A stretch of 64,000 nucleotides of DNA from Polyangiaceae bacterium (GTDB taxonomy: Bacteria; Myxococcota_A; Polyangia; Polyangiales; Polyangiaceae), in contig JADJXL010000010.1 of assembly GCA_016715885.1 (NCBI GenBank), forward strand, positions 62,001 to 126,000. Direction: 5' to 3'. Each line of letters opens with the position of its first letter. The first letter of the stretch is position 1. The translations under genes were made by a program, and so were the position numbers. Below the pieces are notes generated by a model. That model saw only the letters and a list, made by a program, of their open reading frames with translations, was not told the origin of the DNA and ran no database searches. Shown here one piece after another: positions 46,172 through 56,732 of this stretch.

Positions 46172-46304
46172 CCTCACCCCCCGGCCCCCTCTCCCCGTCG
46201 CAGCTACGCTGCTCCGCGGAGAGGGGGAGATTTCTGAAGAGAAAACGCATCGTTCCCCCTCTCCGCGACGCGTAGCGTCGGGGAGAGGGGGTTAGGGGGT
46301 GAGG
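46172..46304. mobile_element. 133-bp palindromic (MITE-like) element, copy 2
   Basis: Same length and termini as the copy at 44545-44677, differing at two positions (C for T in the first loop, C for A before the right inner stem). It interrupts the last unit of array 3 and ends 27 bases before the drmMI stop codon. Confidence 0.75.
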
Positions 46305-46331
46305 TGTCCCCGCCTGGATCGCGCCCCCCGT

Positions 46332-49300
46332 TCAGAACCCCAAATTCCCCTGGCCTTCGTCCTTCTTTTTGCGCCCTTTTTTCGCCGGCTCTGCGGGCGT
46401 CTCCGTCGCGGCCTCTTTCTTTGCGGCAGCCTTGCGCGGCGCTTTCGCCGGTTTTGCCGTCGCCGCGGCGGCTCTCTTCTCGTCCTCGGCGCGCGCGGCA
46501 TTCAGCACGAACAGCCTATCGATCACCTCGTCCTCGAACGCTTGTTGCGCGGCTCGGTCTTCGTCCGACAGGGCGCAATACGGCGGCACGGCGATGTCGT
46601 TCCAGCCGTAGGTTTCGAGCACGGCGCGGTCCATGTCTTCGTGGAGCTTGCGGAGGTGCAGAAATCGCGGGTCCTCGCACGCGGGGTCTTTCAGGGCATT
46701 GTAGGTTTTTGTGAGGCCCTGATTGGTGTCGATCATGAGCTTGGCGCGCGTCGTGTAAAGCGTTTCGCCGATGGTTTCCAATGCGGGAAAGACGGTGCGC
46801 GGATCCGGCGCGGGGAAGGGGAAGTTGACGAAGCAGTCCGAGGCGGAGTAACGTAGCCGGTCTTCGAGCGAAGAGGAGTGCAGCCGTGCCCATGGCTCGT
46901 GAATGCGGGATTGCAGAATAGCAAGACATGTGTACTGATCGAATGGAAATATAAGAAGCTGCTCACTAAAAACACGGTCTGTGGGCTGAAACGAAAAGCA
47001 CAGATGCTTCGTAACGCGTGCCGTTACGAGACATTTGGGTGCTTTGCGAAGTTCGTCGTAGAACGCCGTTCTATCGGCCCAGAATCGCCACCAATACTTC
47101 TTTTGTTGCATTCCTATAGTGTTGTCCTTTAAGCGATCGCGTTCTGGTTTCACACGTTCCCGTACAATAGTAATGAGCTCAGGCCATCGCTCGGCCTCTT
47201 CCAAAGTCATTTGCCCGAAGTTGATCGTCCATCGGTCGAAAACTTGTCTCGGGTTTGTGTTTACCTCCTCGCCCCCGATATAAGGAAAAATCCGGTCCCC
47301 ATTAGATGGGTTTCTGCTGACTAGATCGTCTCGTTCTGAAGCGGATAAAATAAATCCAGCTCCATTCATGATACTCCCTTGAGAATAAACCGAAACGTTA
47401 TTTTCAAGTTTAGCTGCCATAGAGCGTTCCGAACCGCTCCGTAAGCGTGAATTGATTTCCGGAACAACTCTCCCGTCAAGTCTGCAAGCACCCACATGCA
47501 TGGCCACTCCACCCTTGGCCATGAGCACAACCGACACGGTCACATTCGCATCGCCTGCCCACGACAGCGTGCTGGTTGCATCATATGCGCGCAACCCTCG
47601 ATGGAGCAAATATTCGAGGGCCGATACTCGAGAATCCCCCTGCGCAATCGTATTGGTCGCAATAAGACCAATGGTTCCATTGGTACCCAGCAGGCTATCA
47701 GCACGGCGAAAAAAATGCGCAGACAGGTCGGCATTTCCATGCGCCTCATCATGAATCGTAAGAAGCCACGGACCATAACATGGCCCGCCCATGTCCCCTA
47801 TTGCATTCTTCCCCGCAAACGGCGGATTCCCGACGAACGCATCCACCCACGCCGTGCCCGTCACCTTGTTCCCCTCCAGCGGATCCGCCCTGCCCGGCCC
47901 AAATACCTCGGGAAACTCGATCATCCAATGAAACGGCACCTGCTCCGCGCGCAGCTCCGCCTGCATCGCCCGCAATTCCAATTCAATCGCATGCGCCTTC
48001 GCAAAATCCCCCGCCTTGTCCGCCGCAAGCCATGACGTCACCCGATCGAGCCGCCGATCACGCTCCGCGTCCCGCGCCTTGTCGTTCTTCTGCGAGAAAA
48101 AGGCGCCCACCACCAAGTCCGCCATCAAACGCACCCGCCCCAGCGCATCCTCGGCATCGAAGAGCAACCGCTCCTTCTCACGCTGCGCCGCATACGTGCC
48201 CTCGGAGGCCAAATCCAATATCTGCCGCCGAATGGATATCGCCTCGTCGAGCGCCTCCTTCAACAGACCCGCCGATGTCTCGACCTGCGCCTTGGGCTTC
48301 CAATGAAATGCCCGAATCTGATCGAATCCGAGGCCCACCAGCGAATCCCCATGGCGAATGGCATGATCCACAAAGGTAAATGGCTCGTTCCGCGCCATCG
48401 TGACGAGCCACAAGGAGAGCCGCGCGAGCTGCACGGCATAGGTGTTCTTGTCGACGCCATACAAACATCGCTGCGCGACGAGACGCCGGGCGTGATTGAC
48501 GACATCCTCGTGCGCACTCGCGACCTTTTCCAAGGCGCCCTCGCGCGTCCACGCCGCGACGACGTGATCGGCGAGATACCGGCACGCCGCGACCAAAAAG
48601 GCACCCGAGCCGACGGCCGGATCGCAGATGACCAAATTGAGGAGCGTGTCCGACGAAGGGTTTTCCCCCATGGCCTTGATGAGGGGCTCGAGGGTGCGCG
48701 CGACGATGGGCTCGGTCAATGCGCGGGGGGTGTAATGGCTGCTCGTGCGGCGACGTTCGGGACCAGGCTGAATGACGAGCGTTCCGGGACGGGCGCGTTC
48801 GGGGGTGCGACCGGAGAAGCTTTCGAGCGCGAGGAGGGCATCGTCGGGGGTTTTTGCGGACTTGACGGCATCGGCGATTTTTTCGGCGACGTTCTTGTCG
48901 AAGGCAAGCTCGTCCTGGAGCCACCGCTGGCGCTGATTGGGGGGTGTTGCGAGGAGCTGCGCGGCTTCGACCCAGACGCGTGCGGCGCCTTTTTTGCTGC
49001 CGAGCTTGATACGGACGGCGCCGCTCTCGATACGGCGGACGGCAAAACCCATGAGGGCCTCGTAGACGCTGCCGATTTGCTCGACGTCGAGGGCTTTGTA
49101 GGACAATCGTTGTCCGCCGAGGAAGAGGAGTTTTTCGAGGGCGGCGTAGATGGTGCCGTCATCGATGCTGGGCAAAACGGTGGCGGCGCGGGCTTCGGGT
49201 TGGGTAATGGGGGCGCTGCCTTCGGGGCCCCAGCCTTCGAGGAAGGGAAAGGCATTGGGGTCGAAGAGCTGTCCGCGGCGCGGTGGAATGCGGAGGCCGC

Positions 49301-50397
49301 GATGCTCGACGCCGAGAAAGACGGAGCGAAAGAGGGCGACGAGGCGGGGATAGGCGCCGAAGCGGCGATGCATGGTGTCGGGGTATTTGGCGGCGTCGGC
49401 CTGGAGGGCGCCGAAGAGGCCGAGGATGCTGTAGTTTTCGGCGAAGAGGGGGTTATCCATGGGGAGGAGGCCCCAATCCTCGCAATAGAGCAAAAAGACG
49501 AGGCGCAAGAGGAGGGTCAAGAGGCCGGCATAAAGATGGTCGTCTTCTCGTTCGAGCGCGGCGCGGAGGGCTTGGGTGCCGTCGCGGTCTTCGGCGGCGG
49601 AGAAGCCTGCGAGGAGGACTTCGAGGGCCGAAGACCTGGCGGGACAATTCGGTGGTGACGTCGGCGTTGCGTTTGCGGCTTTCGGCGAGGATGGCGGGGA
49701 GCTGCTGTTCGGGGGCGACGCCGAAGAGGCGTTCGCGGGACAGGAGCATGACGAAGGCATCGAAGAGGGGTCGTCCGCTGACGGAGGCCATGTCGGCGAT
49801 ACGAAAGGCGATCCAGCCGCTGGATTCGCCGTGGGGGGCATAGACGAGACGGACTTCGTGGGCATTGGAGAGGATGCCGATGGGGACGCGGCATTCGCGG
49901 AGGAGGCGTTCGAACTTGGCTTGGGCGGGGTATTCCCAGGTGCCGGTGGTGGTCTCGGGCTTGTCGAGGTTATCGACGGCGGGGGGGATGTCCCAGACGA
50001 GGAGGGTATAGGGGCGACCGGCAATGGCGGCGGGGGTGTTTTCGGCGGGTGAGGAGGCGTCGTCGCGGGGTTTTGCGGCGCGGAGGGCGCACGTGGGGCG
50101 GAGGAGTTGTTTGCCTTCGGGGACGTAGAGGGAGAGGTCTTCGGGGAGGGAGGCTTGACGATGGAAGCGGTTGTCGGCGAGGCCGAGGACGCGGGCGAAG
50201 AGGGTATCGAGGTGGGCGACGCGAGGATTTCCTTTGGCGTCTTGGTGGAGGCATTCGAGGAAGGCGAGGTGGTCTTCGCGTGCGTGTTTTTCGGCGCATT
50301 GGGCGTCGACGAGGACGGGGACGGAGACGACGAGGCCTTCGGAGGGTTGGGCCATGCCCAGCCATTGTTCGTGGAAGCGTTTGTCGGCGTCGGTCAT
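46332..50397 (-). CDS. drmMI: DISARM adenine methyltransferase DrmMI, frameshifted near 49636
   Basis: The ATG at 50397 (MTDADKRFHEQWLGMAQPSE) lies ten bases after the drmD stop. The first frame runs to TTELSRQVF, then a two-base loss near 49636 moves to ALEVLLAGFSAAEDRDG and the rest, about 1,350 residues in all. Methylase motif I is CDPAVGSGAFL (near 590) and motif IV is NPPF (NPPFAGKNAIGD, near 853), so it is an N6-adenine methyltransferase of the class 1 DISARM type. It marks host DNA as self. The segment at about 46880-47780, after NPPF, is AT-richer than the rest and probably holds the target-recognition domain. A Lys/Ala-rich C-terminal tail follows. Confidence 0.88.
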
Positions 50398-50406
50398 GGT
50401 GCGTGC

Positions 50407-53400
50407 TCAAAAACTCGTCGTTGGCCAAAGGTACACGAGGCCCACGGGCGATAGGCGTTTCAGGCTGACGTGATACAGGGCTTCGAGCTGGGCGGGTTCG
50501 TCGCGAATTTCATCGTCGATGCGCGCGAGGCGTTTTTGCATTTCCTTGCGCTCGTTCTGCAATTGATTCTTTTGCGGCTCGAGCGCCTGGTCCTGGGTGT
50601 TGAAGAGGGGCAATTCGAGCTGCTGGTGGAGCTGCGCTCGAATTTCCGTGCGTTGCGCCTTGAGGATTTCACGCAAATCGTCGGCTTCTTTGGCGCCTCG
50701 ACGAGCGAGCTGTTGCGACGCCTCGTGCGCGCGTCCGTCGGCTTCGTCCCGCACGTGCTTGAAGAGCGTGGCAAAGTCGCTCGGAGCGGTCTTGACCAAA
50801 CGACGGCGCAAAACGTCGGGCACCGGAGGGAGATCGGCGACGCGGGTGAGCAAGTTTTCCAGGTCCGCCAATGCAATGCGATCGCTTTCGGCCGATAGGG
50901 GTGTCAAATGATCACCTTCGCCACTTTCGCGAAAATGGGCGGATACGGCGATCATTTCGTCGTGCAATCGGGCCGCACCGGGGCCGAAGAGGGAAAGACG
51001 GCCGAGCGCCAAGACGCGGGGGACTCCATGGCGGTCGTCGGGGACGATGGTGACGCGGGAGAGGTCCTGCGAGCCGAAACCTTGGGCCAAGAAGCGGGAG
51101 AGAATGCGCTGGACGAAGGGGTGTTCCAAATGCAATGGACGCGGTCTTCGCCCATGCGGCCGAGGGCTTTGAAGACGACGGGCTGAGGGGGCTGCTTGCG
51201 CCATTCCCATTCGGCTTCGTCGCGGCGGCGGGGGCGGCGCAAGCTATCGAGGGTGCGATCCCAGCTCGGGGGTAGCGTTGGCAATGCAAAGGCTTGCTGG
51301 CCTTCGATGGTTTTTTCGAGGGGCAAGAGGGGGCCGGCGCCGGCTATTTCGAGGCCGACGTCGATGGCGTCGCGGAGCAATTCTTCGCGAAAATCGAGGA
51401 CTTTGCGGGAATCTTCCAGAATGCGGCGGGCCTGATCGAGGTCGCGGGCGAGGGTTTTGGCGTCGCAACGCTGGGTTTCGAGCTCGCGTTTGGTGGTTTC
51501 GACGTGCCCCGGGAGCCGCTCGGCTTGGTCGAGCTCGGCGGCGGTGGTTTTGTCGATGCCGCGGCTGAGTGTGCGTTCGATGCGCTCGATGACGACTTCG
51601 CCCAAGGTGCCAAGCTCGGATTGAATGGTTTCGACTTTGTGGACGAGCTTTTCGAGGACGGCGTCTTCTTCGCGGTCGGGGTAAACGAAGTAATGGCACC
51701 GTACGCGAGGGGCGGGCTGGAGGGTGCGGTCGATGCGGCCATTACGTTGCTCCATGCGGGCGGGGTTCCACGGAATGTCGATGTGGAAGAGGTCGGCGCA
51801 ATGGTTTTGCAGGTTGAGGCCCTCGCGGGCGGCGTCGGTGGCGATGAGGATGCGGACGGGGTGTTCTTTGGGGTCGCCGTTGAACGAGCGTTGGATTTCC
51901 TCGCGGGCTTCGTCGCCCATGCCGCCATGAAAAACGGCGATGCGTTCATCGCCGCGACGGGTGTCTTCGAATGCGGCTCCGAGAATCTTTTGCCAATACC
52001 GCATGGTATCACCGTATTCGGTGAAAAGAATGACGCGACGGTCGTTCCACGTGCCCGGACAGAGCTCGGTACGAAGCCATTGCAGGAGCCAAGCAACTTT
52101 GGCATCGGGCCGAAGACGATGCTGGCGGGAGACGTCGAGCATTTTTTCGAGCAGCTCGCGGGCACGGCCTTCGGGCGAGGAGATGGCGGTCGAGGCGGAC
52201 GCTACGTCGGCGGCATCTTCCGCGTCGCGCTGTTCGTCGTCGACGCCGTGTGCATCTTCGTCTTCGTCGGCGGGGCGTGAAAACGTGCTTTGCTGGGGGG
52301 AAGGATTTCCCACGCGGGCGGCGTGCGCTTGCAAGGTGCGATGAAAGGCTTCGATGCTGGAGAGCAGGCGCTTTTGGAGATTGATGAAGACGAGCTGGCC
52401 GCGGCCGCGCTTGGGTTTCACGAGGTCGGTGTATTCAGCGAGCATGCGGGACAATTCGAGCTCGGGGCTGTCCGTGGGATGCAGGGGGATACGGACGACG
52501 TCGCGCGTGGGGAAATCGCTTTTGCCGAGGGCTTGCAGGTCGCGTTTGAGGCGGCGGACCATGACGGCATTGAGGGATTTCGAGCCGGCGGCGATGGGAA
52601 CGCCGGGGGTGAAGCGTTGTGGATCGAGCATGGCCATGAGGGCGCTGAAGCTATTGGAATGGCCGTTGTGGGGGGTAGCGGAGAGGAACAGACGATTCTC
52701 GAAGCGGGGGCCGATTTCGTCGCGCATCATGTAGGTGATATGCGAATCGACGGCGTACAGACTGGCCGAAGCGGGAGCCGCGGTATGGGCTTCGTCGAGG
52801 ACGAGGAGGCTTTTTTTCAAACGCGTGCCCAAATGCACGAGGAGAGGCTCGCGGTATTCCGGGCGGCGCAGGGTTTGATACGATACGATGAAACGATTGT
52901 GGGTGCTCCAAGCATTGACGCCGAAGCCGCGTTCGCGACGGCGGCGAGCGACGAGGTCGCGGTCCATGATTTCGAAGCGTTGGCCAAAGCGTTTTTCCAT
53001 TTCGCCGCGCCATTGAAGGCATAGCGATGCTGGGCACACGACGAGGACGAAGGCGACGCGTTGCCGGAGCTGGAGCTCTTGCATGACGAGGCCGGCTTCG
53101 ATGGTTTTTCCGAGGCCGACGTCATCGGCGATGAATAGGTTTGCCCGGGGCAATTCGAGGGCTTTTTTGAGGGGGGTGAGCTGATGGTCGAGCAGCTTGA
53201 TGCCAGCGCGAAATGGCGATTGAAAACGATCGGCGCGCGTGGCGGTGACGCTGCTCCATTTGAGAGCATGAAAATACGCGGCAAAGCGACGCGGCGGGTC
53301 GACGGATTGCACCGCACCGAGCCCCTCGGCTTCGGGAAGGAGGACTTTCGCACCAAGCTCGAGCTCCCACAGGACGGAGAGGCGGACACCTTGGGCGTCG

Positions 53401-53852
53401 TCGTCGAGGCAAACCAAGTCGACGCGGGTGGCTTCGTTGGGGGCTTCGGGGGCGAAGACGTCTTCGACGAGGTATTGGCGCTGGCGGACGAGGGTGATGT
53501 CGCCGCGAACGGGGGTATCGCGCATGACGACACGTGCGCCGAAGAGACCGGGCGGCGGGGAGCTATCGCGCACGCCGAGGGCTTGGAGGAGGCGCGCAGC
53601 GAGCTCTTGACGTGCGCGGCCCGTAGGATCGAGCTGAAGGGCCTGGCACGCAGCACGAAGCTCGTCGCGAGCCATCCACGAAACGACGGCGCGCATGCGG
53701 ACCTGCTCGGAGCGGGCGAGCGCTGCGGCAAGCTCGGCTTTGGTCGCTTTTTGGGGGACGGAGACGCCGAAGGAGCGGGCTAGCTCGATGAGGCGGCCGC
53801 GCGAAGGCAAGGATTCGAGGAGTGTGCGAGCGGTTTCAGAAGGAGCGTGCAT
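50407..53852 (-). CDS. drmD: DISARM SNF2-family helicase DrmD, frameshifted near 51135
   Basis: I start at the ATG at 53852 (MHAPSETARTLLESL). The N-terminus has a SAP-like helical region. SNF2/SF2 motifs are DDVGLGKTIEAG (Walker A, near 244), LVLDEAHTAAP (DEAH, near 350), LFLSATPHNGHS, RVILFTEYGDTMRYW and NPARMEQRNGRIDR (motif VI). At 51134-51135 one T of the coding strand seems lost; past it the frame continues as EHPFVQRILSRFLAQGFGSQ to the TGA at 50407-50409, about 1,150 residues in total. DrmD defines class 1 DISARM. Without the correction the last 240 residues are lost. Confidence 0.88.
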
Positions 53853-53966
53853 CGTGGTCGTGGGCGGTTGTGGCGGGAGGAACCGTACACCACGCGGGCG
53901 CGAGGCGGGAAATTTTTTCGAGGCGTCCACACGCAACGGAATCCGAGCACCAACATCAAATTTGTC

Positions 53967-54257
53967 ATGCCGGGACAGATGGAACGCGAAGGCAAGATCA
54001 TTCCCCCTGCCGAACCGCCCCCGCCTGGGCCTGCCGAGCCCGTAAAACCGCCCATGCGCGAGCCTGAACAAGGTCCTCCCGTGCGCGACCCGGTGCGCAA
54101 GAAGGGCCCCGTGGGCGATCCCGCGCCCGCCGAGCCACCGCGACGGGATCCACCGCCTGCGCCACCTTCGCCGGGCGAGCCTAGCCCAATCATCGAGGAT
54201 CCTCTGGCGCCAGGGCAGCCAGAAAAACCCATCATTGCAGCATTGTCGACGAAATGA
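53967..54257 (+). CDS. Proline-rich small protein
   Basis: The 96-residue product from the ATG at 53967 is almost entirely Pro, Glu and Arg (IIPPAEPPPPGPAEP; MREPEQGPPVRDP), so it is probably unstructured. It is divergent from drmD. No family is recognised, and low complexity leaves some doubt that it is expressed. Confidence 0.45.
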   Translation: MPGQMEREGKIIPPAEPPPPGPAEPVKPPMREPEQGPPVRDPVRKKGPVGDPAPAEPPRRDPPPAPPSPGEPSPIIEDPLAPGQPEKPIIAALSTK

Positions 54258-54411
54258 CTTACTCGACCAATCGCCGCGCGTGCCCGAGCACCCGAGGACC
54301 ATCCTTCGTCCCCGTCGGCGTCGGCTCCCAGCCGCGAGCGACACGCGCACCGAGCAATTCGTCCGCAGTAGGTTGGTGATCCCAGACGGCGACCGCCGCC
54401 AATCCACCCAG

Positions 54412-54654
54412 TCACGTCGTATCGTACACGAGCCACACGCCGCTCGGGTGCTGCATGACGACATCGTGCGTGTATTCATCCTGCACGACGACGTCTTTCA
54501 CGAGCTGGATGGGATTCATGCCAAGCCCCCAGCGCACGACATCCTCGAGCGTTTTTTGCGACGCAAACAATGCCTCGATGCTCGATCGCACATCGTCACC
54601 GACACGCACCCGCCATTCGACGTCACGGCGTTCGGGGATCGCACAACTCGACAT
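54412..54654 (-). CDS. Small conserved-looking protein of unknown function
   Basis: The 80-residue protein reads MSSCAIPERRDVEWRVRVGD, then a helix (SSIEALFASQKTLEDVVRWG) and a strand-rich end (VVVQDEYTHDVVMQHPSG). The composition is that of a folded domain and no other frame is plausible here. It lies 63 bases downstream of the receiver gene on the same strand. Function unknown. Confidence 0.55.
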   Translation of the reverse strand: MSSCAIPERRDVEWRVRVGDDVRSSIEALFASQKTLEDVVRWGLGMNPIQLVKDVVVQDEYTHDVVMQHPSGVWLVYDTT

Positions 54655-54717
54655 AATGAGAAGACCATAGCACGACTCGCCCGCTCGGGTAGCATCGACA
54701 ACGAGTCGCCACCGTGC

Positions 54718-55083
54718 TCACGTTTCGGGGCGGCCAATCAGCCGGTGGATCTGAGCAGAAAGCTCCTTCAAGTTGAAGGGCTTTTGCAAAAACGCATCTT
54801 CGCCGAGCGAGTCGGCCGCAACGATTTCACGCGCGGCGCTCATGAGAATCACCGGTATCTTCGACTTACGCGCATCCCCTCGAATGGCTCGCAAAACCTC
54901 GCGGCCATCCACGATGGGCATCATCAAGTCGGTAATGACGAGGTCGACCGTTTCCGCATCGAGAGTCCGCAGTCCTTCACGACCGTCGGCCGCATGGAGA
55001 ACCCGATACCCCTCGTCGGTCATTGCAATGTCGATGACCTCGCCAATCGCCATCTCGTCGTCGATGACAAGGATCGTCTTCAT
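54718..55083 (-). CDS. Single-domain response regulator (receiver)
   Basis: The 121-residue CheY-like receiver has the acidic pocket DD (8-9), the phospho-acceptor Asp 52 (VITDLMMP), Ser at MSA and Lys 101 (LQKPF). There is no output domain. The ATG overlaps the stop of the KaiC-like gene (ATGA), so the two are co-translated and the receiver probably carries signals to or from that ATPase. No histidine kinase is adjacent. Confidence 0.92.
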   Translation of the reverse strand: MKTILVIDDEMAIGEVIDIAMTDEGYRVLHAADGREGLRTLDAETVDLVITDLMMPIVDGREVLRAIRGDARKSKIPVILMSAAREIVAADSLGEDAFLQKPFNLKELSAQIHRLIGRPET

Positions 55084-56576
55084 GGCTTCCGCCGACTTCG
55101 TCCCGAGGAACGGCCCGACACGATCGACGCGGCGCGTGCTCGACCCGTCAAGACCGCTTCGGCACTGTGAAAAGTTTCGGCCACGTCGATCCCCGTGCGC
55201 GAAATCGTGAACTCACGCAAAGCGCTGTCGTAGCCGCTCTCGCGCATTTTGAGAATGGAAATGAGGCGATGAAGGTGCGCGCGATATTCCACATAGCGCA
55301 GCAAAATCAAATTCTCGACCATGGCCGACATGCCCGCAATCGGCGCGTCGATGTCCTCTTGAAACAACTCCAGCTCCTCGCTGAACAGCGTGGTCACCCC
55401 CAGAAAACGCAGCTCGTTGCATAGTGCGGTAAAAAATGCCGGCAGCCTCTCCGGAAGCATCGCCGCACGCAAAAAGCCGTCGATGCCGTCAATGAAGACG
55501 CGCTCCACCCGTCGCTGCCGCACGATATCCAAAAGCTGATGAGCCAGCTCGTCCAAGAAGCGCTCGACCGGTGCCTGCCAAACGACATCCAACAAGCCCT
55601 CTTGCATCAGCTTGCTGAAATTCAGCCCAATCGCATCGGCTTTGGCAATGAGACGCGGTGGTGATTCGTAAAAACCAAAATAAAGACCTCGCTCGCCAGC
55701 GGCGCCACCTGTCGCGAGAAAGTTCACACCAAGAAGCGTTTTTCCAGCACCAGGTGCACCCAAGAGCGCCGTCGTCGAACCGGTATTGACGCCGCCCTCG
55801 AGCATCTCATCGAGGCGTGCAATGCCGAATTGTTTGCGAGTCCGCCGCTCGCCGCTCACGAGATTGGCCTGCGATACCATCGCCTCCAATCGTGGAAATA
55901 CGACAATCCCGTCGCTCGTGATCCGGAACGTGTGCCGTCCTTGAATGAAATCACTTCCGCGTAACTTGGTAATCGCGAGCTGACGTATGCTTCTGACGCC
56001 CACGAACCGATAGGATACTTCCATGACCGAATCAACCATGCCGTGCTCGACGAAGGTCCTGTCTTGCTGGCTATTTGCGAGCAAAAGCAACGTGCAACCC
56101 GCCGCGGCGACCAGGGCCGAGAGTTGCTGAATGAATTTCTGGAATTCGAGCGTGGAGCCGGTCAGCGCTTCAATGACCGCGATGCCGTCGAGCACGAGCA
56201 TCGTCGCGCCACGCTCGTGCGTCTCCTTGTGTATCACGTGAAGAAAGTTCGCCATGCCTTCTTTGATCAAGTGCTGATAACCGCCAATGAAGGAAAGTTG
56301 GTCCGGGATGAACTTGTCGTCGAAAAAGCTCAGCGTACGGAGGTAGTCGAGCATGCGCCCGTGCGTCTCGGTCAATAGCGTAATGTATACCGCCCGCCCG
56401 CCTTGGCGGACGTGGTGAAAAACGATCTGGTTGCCGAGAATGGTCTTGCCAGCTCCCGAAGGGCCGAACACGAGCGTCGACGAACGCTCGAACAGTCCAC
56501 CGTGCAAAATCGCGTCGAGACCGGGCACACCCGTAGCAACCCTCGCCGACCTCGGAGCATCCTCTGTTGTCGACAT
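55080..56576 (-). CDS. KaiC-like double RecA-domain ATPase
   Basis: The 498-residue protein has two RecA/KaiC domains. Walker A sites are GPSGAGKT (38-45) and GAPGAGKT (near 272), each preceded by a GLDAIL/RLDEML-type motif, with Walker B-like MLVLDGIAVIE and RVFIDGIDGF. The length matches KaiC. KaiA and KaiB are absent, as in most non-cyanobacterial KaiC relatives, which act in signalling. Coupling to a receiver gene fits that. The C-terminus is Arg/Ser-rich (GRARAASIVSGRSSGRSRRK). Confidence 0.9.
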   Translation of the reverse strand: MSTTEDAPRSARVATGVPGLDAILHGGLFERSSTLVFGPSGAGKTILGNQIVFHHVRQGGRAVYITLLTETHGRMLDYLRTLSFFDDKFIPDQLSFIGGYQHLIKEGMANFLHVIHKETHERGATMLVLDGIAVIEALTGSTLEFQKFIQQLSALVAAAGCTLLLLANSQQDRTFVEHGMVDSVMEVSYRFVGVRSIRQLAITKLRGSDFIQGRHTFRITSDGIVVFPRLEAMVSQANLVSGERRTRKQFGIARLDEMLEGGVNTGSTTALLGAPGAGKTLLGVNFLATGGAAGERGLYFGFYESPPRLIAKADAIGLNFSKLMQEGLLDVVWQAPVERFLDELAHQLLDIVRQRRVERVFIDGIDGFLRAAMLPERLPAFFTALCNELRFLGVTTLFSEELELFQEDIDAPIAGMSAMVENLILLRYVEYRAHLHRLISILKMRESGYDSALREFTISRTGIDVAETFHSAEAVLTGRARAASIVSGRSSGRSRRKP

Positions 56577-56732
56577 AACTGCTTCCGCTCCCGAGCAAGA
56601 GCGTGCAATCCGTAGGCCGCCGGATTACCGCAACGTCGAGAATGACAACTGCGCCGAATGGCCAAGCACACCAGCCGCGTTTGCTCGTCCGCGTGGGCGA
56701 CGACGAATGCGCGTGCCGTGACCGTGTCTATG

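Noticed and set aside
48303..49658. 451-codon plus-strand acidic/Gly-rich open frame
   Set aside because: It is the antisense shadow of drmMI, and drmMI has clear methylase motifs on the other strand.
50407..51210. Separate gene downstream of drmD
   Set aside because: It is the C-terminal part of DrmD in a shifted frame. The join at 51134-51135 gives a continuous protein and no start signal precedes it.
51294..53024. Plus-strand open frames of 328 and 244 codons
   Set aside because: They are antisense to drmD, whose helicase motifs lie on the minus strand.
54235..55170. 311-codon plus-strand open frame
   Set aside because: It is antisense to the receiver gene and the 54412-54654 gene, with no domain and shadow-like composition.
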